46,818 bases of DNA from positions 1 through 46,818 of the forward strand of contig JBBRMF010000006.1 of assembly GCA_038230975.1 (NCBI GenBank). The letters run 5' to 3'. The notes under the pieces were generated by a model. That model saw only the letters and a program-made list of their open reading frames with translations, was not told the DNA's origin and ran no database searches. Positions 9,501 to 17,693 of this stretch are shown piece by piece. Made by a program: the position numbers and the translations under genes. This DNA is from JANXVV01 sp038230975 (GTDB taxonomy: Bacteria > Planctomycetota > Phycisphaerae > Tepidisphaerales > Tepidisphaeraceae). How positions within the stretch are numbered: the stretch's first letter is position 1; each line of letters starts with the position of its first letter.

Positions 9501-12500
9501 CGTGGTTGGGAATTTGTGAGGCAACAGAGATCCCGTAACTTTGCGTTGCAATGCCGCCGCGCCCATCACTTACGGAGACGGTCACGTTCCGCACGAGACC
9601 CAGATCGGCCGCCGTTGGCAACCAGCGAATGACGCCGGAGGTCGCGTCGATCACCATCCCGTTTGGCGCGGCTGTCAGTGAGAACACAAGCGGATCTGCA
9701 TTGGGGTCCGTGGCGGTCACGGCGTATACATACGGCCTATCGGCCTCTGCTTTTTTGATCGGGGTTGATGTGATGGAAGGCGCGTCGTTGACCCCGGTGG
9801 CGGCGACTGTCAGATCAAATGGCTGGCTGGTGGTACCCCCACGCCCATCATTCACGACGACAAGGACATGGGACGTTCCGATGAGGCTCACGGGAGGAGT
9901 CCAAAGCAGGATTCCGGTGGTTGCGTCGATCGTCATCCCGAGCGGCGGTGCCGGAATGGAGAAACTCAGTGGATCGTTGTCGGGATCCATCGCGGTGACC
10001 GCATATTTGTAGGGTAAACCGACGACTGCCGGGCCAACCGGTGGGGTCGAGGTGATGATGGGGGGATGGTTGGTGACGACTTGAATTTGGCCCGACGCAA
10101 CATTAACTACATAGGTCTGTGTGGTTGCACCGCCTTTGCCATCGGTCGCCTGAATACTGAGGGTGTTTGCACCAACCTGGCTGAGCATGGGGCTCCACGC
10201 AACCAGCCCAGTGGCCGCGTCGATCGTAAGGCCGTCGGGGATTGGGATTACCGGCGTTGCTGGGGGAGTGACAGTCAGACGGACGTCATCGAATTCCTCC
10301 TGAACGCCGTTACCGACGAGGCGGATCTCCAGAGCCTTGCCGATGGCTGCATTACCGGCATTGATGGCCACATCGACCGTCGCGGTCGTAAAGGTGCCTG
10401 GTGCCGACGGAACCGGACCGGTGGCTTGGCCGAGCATTGCACCGTCTGCCCAGAGCTGAATAGCATAACCTCCGAACGGTAGGCCAAGCGGCCAACCCAC
10501 TTGCACCTGCAATGTGTAGCGATTGCCAGCGACGACAGCCGTTGTTAACACTTGGGAGTAGGTGCTACCGTTGCTGAACAGGACGTTTTGCCCTTCGGGA
10601 ACGCTCGGGAAACTATTGATGGTTGGATTGTATGCGCCACCCGAGCCCGCAAGTTTGGTCCAGCCGGCAGCTTCTTCGCGGAATCCGGCGTCGTTAAGCA
10701 CATCGGCCTCGAAACCCGGGTTGACGATCGGCACGGATTTCGGAGACAGGTTGTAGTCCGTAGGGATGAGGGAGTACTTGACCGGGTCGGCATCGGGATC
10801 TACCGCTTGCGATGTGTACGTGTACGGCTTTCCGGCGGTCGCGTCGACCACAGGGGCCGTTACAAATATCGGGGGCCGATTACTGGGTGCCACGATGACA
10901 TTGAGCTGATACTGTTGTTGCGCGATACCCCCACGGCCATCACTCACGGAGATCGAAACATCGTACAATCCTGCCGCCGATGATGCGAAGGAGATCAAAC
11001 CGGTGTTGGGGTCGATGCTCATACCATCGGGCGCAGAAGTCAGGGAATAGGTCAGCGGATCGCTATCGGGATCAATGGCAGTCACCGCATATTGGTAGGG
11101 TTTACCGACGAGAACCTGCACAGTCGGCTGGCTGGTGATGAGCGGCGCGGTATTGAGCGTACCGAGGGGAACCAGATCGAAAGTGAACTGAGTCTTACCG
11201 GAATTGGCGAACGAGATTTCGCGGAAACCAGTCTGCTGGCCGGGCTCGAGGTGATTTCCGGTCACGAGGCTGGAGTAGTCGAAATAGGGGATGCCTGTGT
11301 CGGTGTACCCGTCGGGGTTGAGGACGGTGACGGACGGATTACTGAGGTGCGTGATACCGACGAACAGCGGCTTATTGACGCCAAACGTTCCGGAGTTGAG
11401 CGCGGCGACCTGCGTGTAAAGCACGCCGGTCTTTTCGTTGAGTGAGGTTCGACCGAACTTCGGAGTAAGGTTGCCGGAAAGGTCGACGACGTTGGTTGTC
11501 GTGCTGCTACCGACGGTATCACCTGTGATGGATAGCTTGACGAAAGCGGTCTGATCACCTGAGTCTGTGGCGAGGACGACATATCCATTCGGGCCCGGCT
11601 GCACGGGAACGTGAATGAAAAAGTTACCGTCCCCGTCAAGCGCGTCGACGGGGACACCGTTAACGGTTACGGACTTGATCGTGCTGGGGAAGATGTTTCC
11701 GAATCCGCTGCCGACTGGTCCGATCAGGCGCAGGATTCGGTCGGACTGGGTCAGTAGAAGTGAGCCATCGCTCGGATCGATGGCTACGAGATCACCGCGC
11801 GAACCACCAGTGCCGAGAACGGTTTGCACCTTGGTCGCAATGTTGACCTGAATCAGTGTACCACCGTTGGTATTAACGAAGATGCTGCCAGTCAGCGCTC
11901 CCACACCGACCGCCATGCCGTCCGCACCTCCGTTGATCGGGCCCGAATCAAATACTTGAGCTTTAGTGACGAAATCGAACCCTAATATATGACTGCCAGA
12001 CTCGGCATAGAAGATGGTTCCATCGGCGGAGAATCCTACTCCGTCCGCCCCGACATTCAGAAACACCTTCTTGGTCTTTGCGATCGGATCGACCTCGGAA
12101 ATGGCATTGCCCAGATTTGAGACGTAAAGCAGCCCGTTCGCCCCTGAGACCATACCCGTGCCGCCCGGGATGCCCGTGACGATGGTCTGCACGAATGTGC
12201 CGTCGGGGTTTACTTCGATGACGCTGCCGGCACTCTGAAGTGCGATGTAGACGTGCCGGCCAACCTGTGCGATGGCATCACCGTTACTGGAACCATAGTT
12301 CTGCGCGAGGGTCGCACCGGCAGTGGTTTGCCCGTCATCGTTATTGGGGAAGATGCGGACATTTCCCAAAACATCTGAGGCCATGACCGTGCCATCGGGC
12401 ATAAGCGCCCATCCAAGCGGTTCAACAAAGCCCGTGGCAAATGTCGAGAGCTTGAAACCGGCGCTGGTTGCGGCGGCGGTCAGATTCATCACTGTGCTTG

Positions 12501-15500
12501 GAACGAACGGGCCATGACTCGTCGGGTTGGTCAGTGAGGTGCCTGAAGTCGTTGCGCGACCGCTGATCAACACGGTGCTGTCGGCAGAGACGTGCGACTG
12601 CGGCGTGGTCGCTGTCACCTTTACGTCCACCAGCGTATTGAACCCGCCGCCTGCGGGCGCCGTCAGGCGGATGAAGCGATCGGTCTGGCTGAGCAGCAGC
12701 GAGCCATCGATCGGATCGACCGTTACAAAATCGCCGCGCGATCCGCCGGTGGCTAAAAGCGTCTGCACGCTCGTGGCGAGATTCACTTGAATCACTGTGC
12801 CCGAGTTGGTGTTGACGAAGATGCGTCCGGAAAGTGCGCCGACACCAAGGGCCAGGCCATCGATGGTGCCGGGGATAGCGCCTGAGTTGAAGACAAGGGC
12901 TTTGGAGACAAGGTTGAAGCCCTGGATTTCGCCGGGAGCGGGAACGGCTGCGTAAAGCGTGGTACCATCGGGGGAGATGATCAGTCCATCAGCACCGGCG
13001 TTGTTGAAGACGGTCTTGGTCTTGGCGATCGGATCGATGTCGAAGATCGCTCCGGATGCCGACACAAACAGATGGCCATTCGGAGCCGCCACGATACCCG
13101 TGGCGAATGGAACGCCCGCCATGATAGTCTGGTTGAACGTGCCGTCGGGATTGAGCTGGATGACCGCGTTGGCGGTCTGCTGGGTCATGTAGAACTTCTG
13201 ACCCACCTGCGCGATGCCGATGGCGTTGCCGATGCCGTAGTTGGCCACCACGGGAATGGCGGCAGCGTTTTGCCCGTCTGCGTCATTCGGGAAGATGCGT
13301 ATATCTCCATTGTAGTCGCTTGCCATGATGGCACCGCCGGTAACGAAGCCGATGGCAAGCGGGCCGACGATTCCGCCGAGAACCGGAAACCCCGTGGCGT
13401 AGGTGGAGAGCGTGAATCCCGCCGCTGCGCCTGCGGCAGTCAGCGACATGGTGGTGCTGGGCGCACTCGGGCCCGCCGGCCGCGAGCTTGTCGCCGTGAC
13501 CGGACCGCTCGGCTGCGCTGTCGTCGTCACCACATTGATGCCCGGCTGCGAGGGATTTGCCGGCTTGCCTGTCGGAGAAATAAATGCGGCCAGTAGCCCC
13601 ACCGGCCCGGTGGTTCCGCCAGTCGGTAGTGCGTCTGCCTGCACATGCACATCCGAGATATGCACCGCCGTCGTGGTATCGCTGTCATCATTGACCAGCC
13701 GCAGTTCGAGCTTCGATTGTGAACCAGCCGGAATCGAGGACAGATCGACACTGACGATGGTGCTTCCGGCGGTCAGACCGGGGCGGACGTTGACGCCCTT
13801 TGCCAGCGAAGCCGACTGACCTTCCGTGAGGTTGTAGTAGGCATCATGAGCCGTACCGATCGTAAAGGTGTCGGGCTTGCCATCCGTGCCGATCAGCGTG
13901 GCCTCAAAAGCATCCTTCACAAAACGGGCGGCTGTGTCGAAATTCAGATTGTCGTAGGTAAATGCGAGGAACGATGGGCCCGCAGGCACGGTGATCGTCT
14001 GTTGGTAGACAACGTGGTAATGCGTGCCTTCCAGTAAGTTGATGTTGACTGCCGTCACATCGCGCGTGATGGTAAGACCGCCCGTGCCCACATTCCCGGC
14101 CAGATCAGTGGCTGTGACACTGAAGGCGTTGTCTCCGATCACCAGAGGAACATTATTGAACGAGAACTTTCCGTCACTGCCTGAAACCAACGAAAGATTT
14201 CCCTGGGCTAAGGTCACCGGTGTGGTGGGTTCTGTTAAGCCGTTGAGTATCACCGTTGCGAGCGTCGTGTGATTGTCTCCGAGCGGTGCAGTGTCTGAGG
14301 CAGGATCGAGCGTCAGCGACACCAGCGGTGGCTGCGTGTCGATCGTCACGTCTAGTAGGGTAGACGTACCAACATTGCCAGCGGCATCTGTGGCGGAGGC
14401 GGTGACATGGTGCACGCCATCCAGTAACGCGGCGGTGAGTGTGAAGCTTGCAAGACCATTGATCGCAGGGGTTGAACCCACCGATTGTCCGTCGATGAGC
14501 AGCGTGACCAGGGAGTCGGTCTCGGCCAGAACGTCGAACGTCGGCTTGGTGACATTCGTGTAGTTGTCCGTTTTGCTTGAGCCGCTGTCGCTGGCATCCT
14601 GAAGATCCGGCGGGGAGATCGGAGGCGCAATATCATCGAGCGAAACCTTGAGCGAGGCCTGCTGAGTTTGACCGAAGCCATCCGTGGCTTTCACTTTGAG
14701 CGTGTTCAATCCTTCGAGAAGCGTCACAGGAATGGTGTAAGTTCCATCCAGCGCCGCGACGGTCGTGCCGTCCACAAAACCGCCCCCACGGGCATCCAGA
14801 ACCACCGTCGCACCGGGCGAAGTTTTGCCCGTGACACCGCTGGACTTGTTGTTCGTAAGCGGGGTGCCGTCCTTCAGCGACTTCGTCGGGCTGGGAGACA
14901 GCGCCGCGGTTAGGCCGAGCGGCGCATCAAGGATCACGGTTACGCCACCGCTACCCACATTCCCCGCCAAATCGGTTGCGCTGGCACTGAAGACATTGGA
15001 GCCGGGAATAAGAGCGACGTTGTTAAATGAAAACTTCCCATCCGCACCTGAGATCACCGAGAGATTTCCCTGTGCAAGGGTCACCGGGGTAGTCGGCTCG
15101 GTCAGGCCATCGATCGTCACCGCGGACAGCGTCGTGCGATTGTCGCCCAGTGGCGCAGTGTCTGAGGTGGGATCGAGTATGAGTGTGACGAGCGGGGGTT
15201 GCGTGTCGATTGTCACGTCCAGCGTGGCAGAAGTCCCGAGATTGCCGGCAGCGTCGGTTGCGGTGGCACGGAAATGATGCACACCATCCTGCAATACCGA
15301 ACCGAGCGTGAAACTGGCTGTTCCGTTGATGGCCACCGTCGAACCCACCGATTGGCCATCCGCAAGAAGCGTGACCAGTGCGCCAGTCTCGGCCTGCACA
15401 TCCAGTGTTGGCTTGCTGACGTTCGTGTAGTTGTCCGAGTTGCTTGAACCGCTATCGCTGCTCGAACGCAAATCCGGAGGCGAGACTTGGGGCGCGATGT

Positions 15501-16632
15501 CATCGAGCGATACTTTCAGGGTCGCCTGAAGCGATTGGCCGAATCGATCGGTGGCCCTCACGTTAAACGTGTTCAATCCTTCAACCAGCGTGATGGGGAA
15601 TGAATAGCTGCCATCCGCAGCCGCAGTGGTCGTACCATCGGCGAACGTAGTCCCGCCATGAAGATCCAGTTGGACTTTTACACCCGGCACAGTAATGCCG
15701 GTGATTCCACTGGAGCTTTGGTTGGTCAGCGGTGTTCCGTCCAGGAGTTGCCGGGGCGGGTTCGGATTGAGGGCGGCCGTCAGCGTGAGAGGTGCGATAC
15801 TAGTTGTTCCAGCGCCAATGTTGCGCGTCTCTAATGCAACATCGGTGGAGTCAATGATCCCGTCGAGGTTGGCGTCGCCCTCGACTTTATAACCTCCCTG
15901 GCCCGCACGCGCGCCATAGGCTTGGCGAATCAGCGACGAGTCCGTTGCGCGGTCCACGGCATGATCCCCGTTCAGGTCTCCGACAAGGTATACGTCAAGG
16001 TGCCAGCCACCGGTCGTACCACGATCTCCACCCAGTGTAATTGTATAATTCGAGTAAGGCAGATTGAATACCGCGACGCTTTGCCGGCCGCCGGCCAGAT
16101 CGGGCTGCACATAGAGTGGCGTCATACGGAGCGACGGCGGGGCCGATGGTTTGGCCGTAGCCGTGCTGGAGTTTCCGACACTGCCAAGACCGACCAACAC
16201 CGGATGATTCGACAGCGTGTTCAGTGGCGCAAAGTCAATAACGACGGAAGATGGATCAAGTGGTGAACCGTCGGCAGCCGTCATCTGGAAGCCAAGGATC
16301 AGATCGCCCGTTCGCGTCGGGGTAAAGTCGGCTGGATTAATATGGATTGAGACCTGCTGGGAGGCGCCGGTCACTGGGATGTTGCCATCAAAGCGAGCGA
16401 CGACGTTCGTGGCCTTCGACCCGGCGGCGAGCATCAGGCGCGGTTCCAACGGCAGTAAGCCCTCGATCACCCGACCACAGGCTCGATCCATCGCTTTTCT
16501 TGCGCGATTTTTACGTGCGGCTTTGTCGGCGGCGCCGCTGTGCGTCATGCCGCCCCAGCCCTCAAGCGAAAATGGAGCGTTGTCGGTTGGAGAAACCGGG
16601 GCATTCCCCACGCCATTGTGAAAATCCTGCAT
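3520..16632 (-). CDS. Giant LEPR-XLL / dockerin / Ig / propeller / RHS protein
   Basis: A protein of about 4,370 residues, nearly certainly cell-surface or extracellular. In order: LEPR-XLL motif (GLLPLEPRLMLAA, about residue 60); type I dockerin (about 217-264; DLNGDHAVDRAT and DANLDGIIDSTD); two copies of an Ig-like block (about 280-860); a beta-sandwich-like region (about 862-1000); two propeller-like blocks with NPDGTF and DPIAKTK repeats (about 1060-1650); eight putative Ig/cadherin-like repeats each opening near ITSTPP and containing DPDxDPL (about 1825-2800); RHS/YD repeats (about 3100-4150) ending in the core motif LDPTGK; and a beta-rich tail of about 215 residues. No classical signal peptide is seen. 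I start at ATG 16632 because AGGAAG precedes it; the longest frame (16749) would overlap the upstream gene. The tail matches no toxin I know, and no immunity-like gene follows. Confidence 0.93.
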   Translation of the reverse strand: MQDFHNGVGNAPVSPTDNAPFSLEGWGGMTHSGAADKAARKNRARKAMDRACGRVIEGLLPLEPRLMLAAGSKATNVVARFDGNIPVTGASQQVSIHINPADFTPTRTGDLILGFQMTAADGSPLDPSSVVIDFAPLNTLSNHPVLVGLGSVGNSSTATAKPSAPPSLRMTPLYVQPDLAGGRQSVAVFNLPYSNYTITLGGDRGTTGGWHLDVYLVGDLNGDHAVDRATDSSLIRQAYGARAGQGGYKVEGDANLDGIIDSTDVALETRNIGAGTTSIAPLTLTAALNPNPPRQLLDGTPLTNQSSSGITGITVPGVKVQLDLHGGTTFADGTTTAAADGSYSFPITLVEGLNTFNVRATDRFGQSLQATLKVSLDDIAPQVSPPDLRSSSDSGSSNSDNYTNVSKPTLDVQAETGALVTLLADGQSVGSTVAINGTASFTLGSVLQDGVHHFRATATDAAGNLGTSATLDVTIDTQPPLVTLILDPTSDTAPLGDNRTTLSAVTIDGLTEPTTPVTLAQGNLSVISGADGKFSFNNVALIPGSNVFSASATDLAGNVGSGGVTVILDAPLGLTAALSPSPTKSLKDGTPLTNNKSSGVTGKTSPGATVVLDARGGGFVDGTTVAALDGTYTIPVTLLEGLNTLKVKATDGFGQTQQASLKVSLDDIAPPISPPDLQDASDSGSSKTDNYTNVTKPTFDVLAETDSLVTLLIDGQSVGSTPAINGLASFTLTAALLDGVHHVTASATDAAGNVGTSTLLDVTIDTQPPLVSLTLDPASDTAPLGDNHTTLATVILNGLTEPTTPVTLAQGNLSLVSGSDGKFSFNNVPLVIGDNAFSVTATDLAGNVGTGGLTITRDVTAVNINLLEGTHYHVVYQQTITVPAGPSFLAFTYDNLNFDTAARFVKDAFEATLIGTDGKPDTFTIGTAHDAYYNLTEGQSASLAKGVNVRPGLTAGSTIVSVDLSSIPAGSQSKLELRLVNDDSDTTTAVHISDVHVQADALPTGGTTGPVGLLAAFISPTGKPANPSQPGINVVTTTAQPSGPVTATSSRPAGPSAPSTTMSLTAAGAAAGFTLSTYATGFPVLGGIVGPLAIGFVTGGAIMASDYNGDIRIFPNDADGQNAAAIPVVANYGIGNAIGIAQVGQKFYMTQQTANAVIQLNPDGTFNQTIMAGVPFATGIVAAPNGHLFVSASGAIFDIDPIAKTKTVFNNAGADGLIISPDGTTLYAAVPAPGEIQGFNLVSKALVFNSGAIPGTIDGLALGVGALSGRIFVNTNSGTVIQVNLATSVQTLLATGGSRGDFVTVDPIDGSLLLSQTDRFIRLTAPAGGGFNTLVDVKVTATTPQSHVSADSTVLISGRATTSGTSLTNPTSHGPFVPSTVMNLTAAATSAGFKLSTFATGFVEPLGWALMPDGTVMASDVLGNVRIFPNNDDGQTTAGATLAQNYGSSNGDAIAQVGRHVYIALQSAGSVIEVNPDGTFVQTIVTGIPGGTGMVSGANGLLYVSNLGNAISEVDPIAKTKKVFLNVGADGVGFSADGTIFYAESGSHILGFDFVTKAQVFDSGPINGGADGMAVGVGALTGSIFVNTNGGTLIQVNIATKVQTVLGTGGSRGDLVAIDPSDGSLLLTQSDRILRLIGPVGSGFGNIFPSTIKSVTVNGVPVDALDGDGNFFIHVPVQPGPNGYVVLATDSGDQTAFVKLSITGDTVGSSTTTNVVDLSGNLTPKFGRTSLNEKTGVLYTQVAALNSGTFGVNKPLFVGITHLSNPSVTVLNPDGYTDTGIPYFDYSSLVTGNHLEPGQQTGFREISFANSGKTQFTFDLVPLGTLNTAPLITSQPTVQVLVGKPYQYAVTAIDPDSDPLTYSLTSAPDGMSIDPNTGLISFASSAAGLYDVSISVSDGRGGIAQQQYQLNVIVAPSNRPPIFVTAPVVDATAGKPYTYTSQAVDPDADPVKYSLIPTDYNLSPKSVPIVNPGFEADVLNDAGFREEAAGWTKLAGSGGAYNPTINSFPSVPEGQNVLFSNGSTYSQVLTTAVVAGNRYTLQVQVGWPLGLPFGGYAIQLWADGAMLGQATGPVPSAPGTFTTATVDVAINAGNAAIGKALEIRLVGNGVQEEFDDVRLTVTPPATPVIPIPDGLTIDAATGLVAWSPMLSQVGANTLSIQATDGKGGATTQTYVVNVASGQIQVVTNHPPIITSTPPVGPAVVGLPYKYAVTAMDPDNDPLSFSIPAPPLGMTIDATTGILLWTPPVSLIGTSHVLVVVNDGRGGTTSQPFDLTVAATGVNDAPSITSTPIKKAEADRPYVYAVTATDPNADPLVFSLTAAPNGMVIDATSGVIRWLPTAADLGLVRNVTVSVSDGRGGIATQSYGISVASQIPNHAPVITSDPPRAAAIGQLYRYNATATDSDNDLLIWNLDKSPSGMIVDPITGVVVWKPQANQLGTQSVILHVSDGHGGEVTQSFDVNVLSVNRPPGITSAPPTFAIATKPYSYAVTATDPDGDPLTYSLVNGSVGMVVNPVSGLLTWTPTSGEIGSNTVIIRATDSHGAFGQQTYSVIVSASPNNRPPTITSTPPFVAEPTKTYTYAIIAVDPDRDVLHYALLTAPPGMTIDTKTGLVTWTPTAAQVGTFTVSLAAIDTSDAQMTQSFHVVSKVNHPPTITSQPNLTATATGTYQYTLTATDPDNDPLAIHLDIVPSGMTVDVLGNITWSPLIADIGAHPVQLTVFDPHGASATQSFTVTVSADNVAPKIQILVDRSPVNINEVVNIHVQAADGVGVSKRTLLVDGQPVVLDINGGVALKLTHAGDIALVATATDAFGNVATASGDVLVVDPTDIAAPIVHITSPTGGSRITSLANVIGTVADSNLLFYTLSFAPADGSAAFKEIFRGTTNVTNAKLGTFDPTLLANDTYILRLDAVNAGGHEAEDEVTVDVFNNLKLGNFTLSFTDLTIPLGGLPITIGRTYDTLNANRNSDFGFGWRLDVGGTQLRSSLPPDPLAEIGVYSAFIPGTRVYVTLPGGKREGFTFNPGQAPGLKGRFLDILQPSFEADPGVTDTLTVDPFDIFFDTKTGKFTDYYGSLPYNPADSNFGSGQYTLTTKTGAAFRIDGNSGGLVSLSDPLGTTLTFTDNGITSSRGSGVTFTRDPKGRITAITDPAGKTVKYTYDADGNLVSSTDRDSNVTSYQYDPAHPHYLQKVIDPLGRTGVKSTYDAQGRLTQIVGANGAPILLKYDSGNRVQTTTDPLGNKSTVVFDINGNPVQVLDAAGHLTTRTFDAAGNTLTDTDPLGNTTTRTYDNRSNMLTMTDPLGHKTTFTYDNFGKPLTEIDPLGNVTVRTFNRGEITSETTPTGDVFTATYDAAGNRTSTKDGNGNTTTYTYAGTGFVTSIFQADGSGSLISADPDGNVTSDHQFIVGASGTTESTWSYAYDNAGNMTNQTNAQGNSLRLKYDAVGNLSGNTDALGKPWTFNYTDGGQVAGQVAPDGSTTTVAYDADGRASAATMPDGSVVHFEYDAVGNRTKTLFADGSFTTRTYDAAGRVESETGLKGTTSNYTYDAAGELLTATGPGNTVTSYTYDADGHRTSVTDPLGGVTRYEYDAAGRVTKTTYPDGTFTTSGYDHNGHANQFRDLSGAVWHYAYGVTNLLNSVTAPDGLITSYVYNSDGKVEQITDTAGHAVNFAYDSAGRRTSRVLAGGGVETYKYNADGTLAEKTDAAGIITTYTFNDQSKITGRTVSNGETEAFNYDLLGNLTHVTDSRGGTVLAYDGFGHVTRWQGPTGTIVRYAYDSHGRLTGVTTTAGTTATTYDEKSGIATLTGIDGGISTATHDALGRITTVLLPGGATETKTYDADNRTTQIADTGTGGQEVFSLAYTRDSAGRISKTVDGNGRIVVYTYDVNSRVTGEKITTPGVGVRTISYSYDGAGNLTSRIDSAAGTSNIAHNSDDQFTSDGAAAFTWNADGNLATRTEAGVTETFTYDARNRLIKVVRTGVNAGPAVIQYEYEYDGLMAARIVDGVRTMFTWDRTSAAWPLLLEEHNAAGNLTHRYEYLAGVLHRSIDGAGVFQHYATDSEGTVRAITSSDGTVLHSYAYDAYGRPLDTTTADLAGPGYIGGWTDPITGFVYLQNRWYSPKVAAFIQRDPADPEPNDTRTLNRYVYGAGDPVNKLDPTGKISFSVAELAVVTAILGIGYELSLPGSTVQDVFFGFTNLYKSFKHMEYSATVIPAISANIPAFAGDTVGATLGLELLEFHNHVPKPNAVYFEFGVSFGTPQLAGLSIGTFSPGSVFDTPTPKDYNGWFFSVSLSGGLSKLLNTKSGLVTPVSVGGSVFWSPTLTYTDSDGASRYSHGYGGGAGISFGEDGIVNNTFKVDFRLSLTYYILIDAF
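4170..7330 (-). repeat. RHS/YD repeat array within the giant gene
   Basis: Several tens of degenerate units of about 20 residues, each with a core like YDAAGN followed by TDPLGN or a variant, run without interruption. In RHS and teneurin proteins such repeats wrap into a large hollow beta-shell. The array ends with the conserved closing region (GYIGGWTDPITGFVYLQNRW, then YVYGAGDPVNKLDPTGK), after which RHS proteins normally change to a variable C-terminal domain. Confidence 0.9.
8220..11160 (-). repeat. Array of eight putative Ig/cadherin-like repeats
   Basis: Eight modules of about 90 residues, each with an opening P-x-I-T-S-x-P, a Y-x-Y-x-V-T-A-x-D-P-D core, a G-M-x-I-D-x-x-T-G-x-x-x-W-x-P turn and a final V-S-D-G-x-G-G strand. 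This is the putative Ig domain (He_PIG-like) common in planctomycete surface proteins. The second module counted from the N-terminal side is split by a foreign module (10245-10745). The repeats have diverged clearly, so the array is not a recent expansion. Confidence 0.85.
11700..13460 (-). repeat. Two diverged propeller-like blocks in tandem
   Basis: The block beginning at about 13455 and the block beginning at about 12495 are about 960 bases apart and align along most of their length. Both have LTAA...GF.LST.ATGF, then DIRIFPN/NVRIFPN, NPDGTF, IDPIAKTK/VDPIAKTK, GADG, GTL/GTV IQVN, TGGSRGD, and a SDR/TDR ending. The short repeated motifs inside each block suggest NHL- or SMP30-like beta-propellers. 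This is an internal gene duplication. Confidence 0.8.
14045..15790 (-). repeat. Tandem 870-base Ig-like block duplication
   Basis: Two adjacent units of about 870 bases (starting near 15785 and 14915 on the minus strand) encode closely similar sequences. Both contain DGTPLTN, LKVSLDDIAP, SDSGSS..DNYTNV.KPT, DGQSVGST, DVTIDTQPPLV, DTAPLGDN and GLTEPTTPVTLAQGNLS in the same order. Each unit holds three Ig-like (Big-type) beta-sandwich segments. Similarity is higher than between the putative Ig repeats further on, so this duplication is more recent. Confidence 0.85.
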
Positions 16633-16711
16633 CGCTTCCTGCCTTCCCTTTGGAATCGAACTGCACAAGCATCCAGAACTCAAATCGGATTCATGCTTGA
16701 TGTGTTGTGGT

Positions 16712-17398
16712 TCATCGCGCGGCGGGAGCAAACCACTTCCGGTTACCAATCAGAACCGCCCCGAGACCGGTCATCCATACGAACATCGCCGGCAATCCAC
16801 CCGGTAAAGGTACAGATGTTCCACCCCCGCCGCCTCCCCCACCGCCACCATTGGCGGCTTTAATCGTGAATGTCAACGCAGGCCCGATATCGATGAAACG
16901 CAGGATCGGCAGGTTAAGATTGGTCGCATCAAACTGCTCGCCAATCAGTGCCAGCGGATCGAACTGCAATGTGCCGCTCCCGGGGGCAATGGCTTTGAAA
17001 TCAAAGCCGTAAAGAATGCCGTTGGACACAATCTGTTCGGAGGCATTGTTCGAGAACGTCAGGAACGAAGCATGGGCCGCGCCGGCAGCACTCACGGTTT
17101 GGAAATCAAGCGGAGATGCCAACGGGTTCGGAACAATGGACCCGGCCTGAATGGCGGTCGGAGTGCCCAGAAGCGGCCCATCAAAACTGACCCCGCTGGT
17201 GAGGGTAACCAGTTGCTCTCCAACCAACAGACCTGAAAGCGTGACATCCACATGAGTTGTTTGTCCAACGGTCAAACTACTGAGATCATCCGGCGACGAG
17301 AGGGTTAGTAAAAGCGTGCCAGCGGACGTCTGCATTGCCAGCAGAAAGGCTGGCAACACAAACAGGATGCGCAACAGTTTCACGGATTTCCACCACAT
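16712..17398 (-). CDS. PEP-CTERM-like secreted protein with cohesin-like core
   Basis: A 228-residue exported protein. Residues 1-26 are a signal peptide ending near LAMQTSAG. Residues 27-178 look like one beta-sandwich: VGQTTHVDVTLSGL near the start and LYGFDFKAIAPGSGTLQF near the end match the pattern of cohesin-type domains. A run of about ten glycines links to a sorting tail: VPLPGG, a hydrophobic helix (LPAMFVWMTGLGAVLIGN), and a basic end. Such tails are recognised by exosortase-type systems; none is in the window. The ATG follows AGGAGA closely, a strong ribosome site. The dockerin-bearing giant gene begins 79 bases downstream, so the two may form one operon. The cohesin call is by pattern only. 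Confidence 0.82.
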   Translation of the reverse strand: MWWKSVKLLRILFVLPAFLLAMQTSAGTLLLTLSSPDDLSSLTVGQTTHVDVTLSGLLVGEQLVTLTSGVSFDGPLLGTPTAIQAGSIVPNPLASPLDFQTVSAAGAAHASFLTFSNNASEQIVSNGILYGFDFKAIAPGSGTLQFDPLALIGEQFDATNLNLPILRFIDIGPALTFTIKAANGGGGGGGGGGTSVPLPGGLPAMFVWMTGLGAVLIGNRKWFAPAAR

Positions 17399-17693
17399 CT
17401 TCTTCTCCTAAAAGAGACATGCATTGCAAATAGTCGCTCACCCACAAGCCCGTCCAGATCTTTGGCGGACCGAGCGCAATGCGCACGTCCGGTAACCAAA
17501 TCTGTACGGTTTGTGAAAAATAGCGGCAAAGGGACGCCGATGCAAGCGATAAGTTCACTATTAAACGCGGTATTTCAAGCAACCCCGGTCAATCGTGGGC
17601 AATCGTCCTATTGGGGTCGTTCATCCGGTGATTGCGTGGGCTTCGCCTGATTTAAGCCCGTGATCGCAATACGCCTGGCGACCTGCTTTTTCT

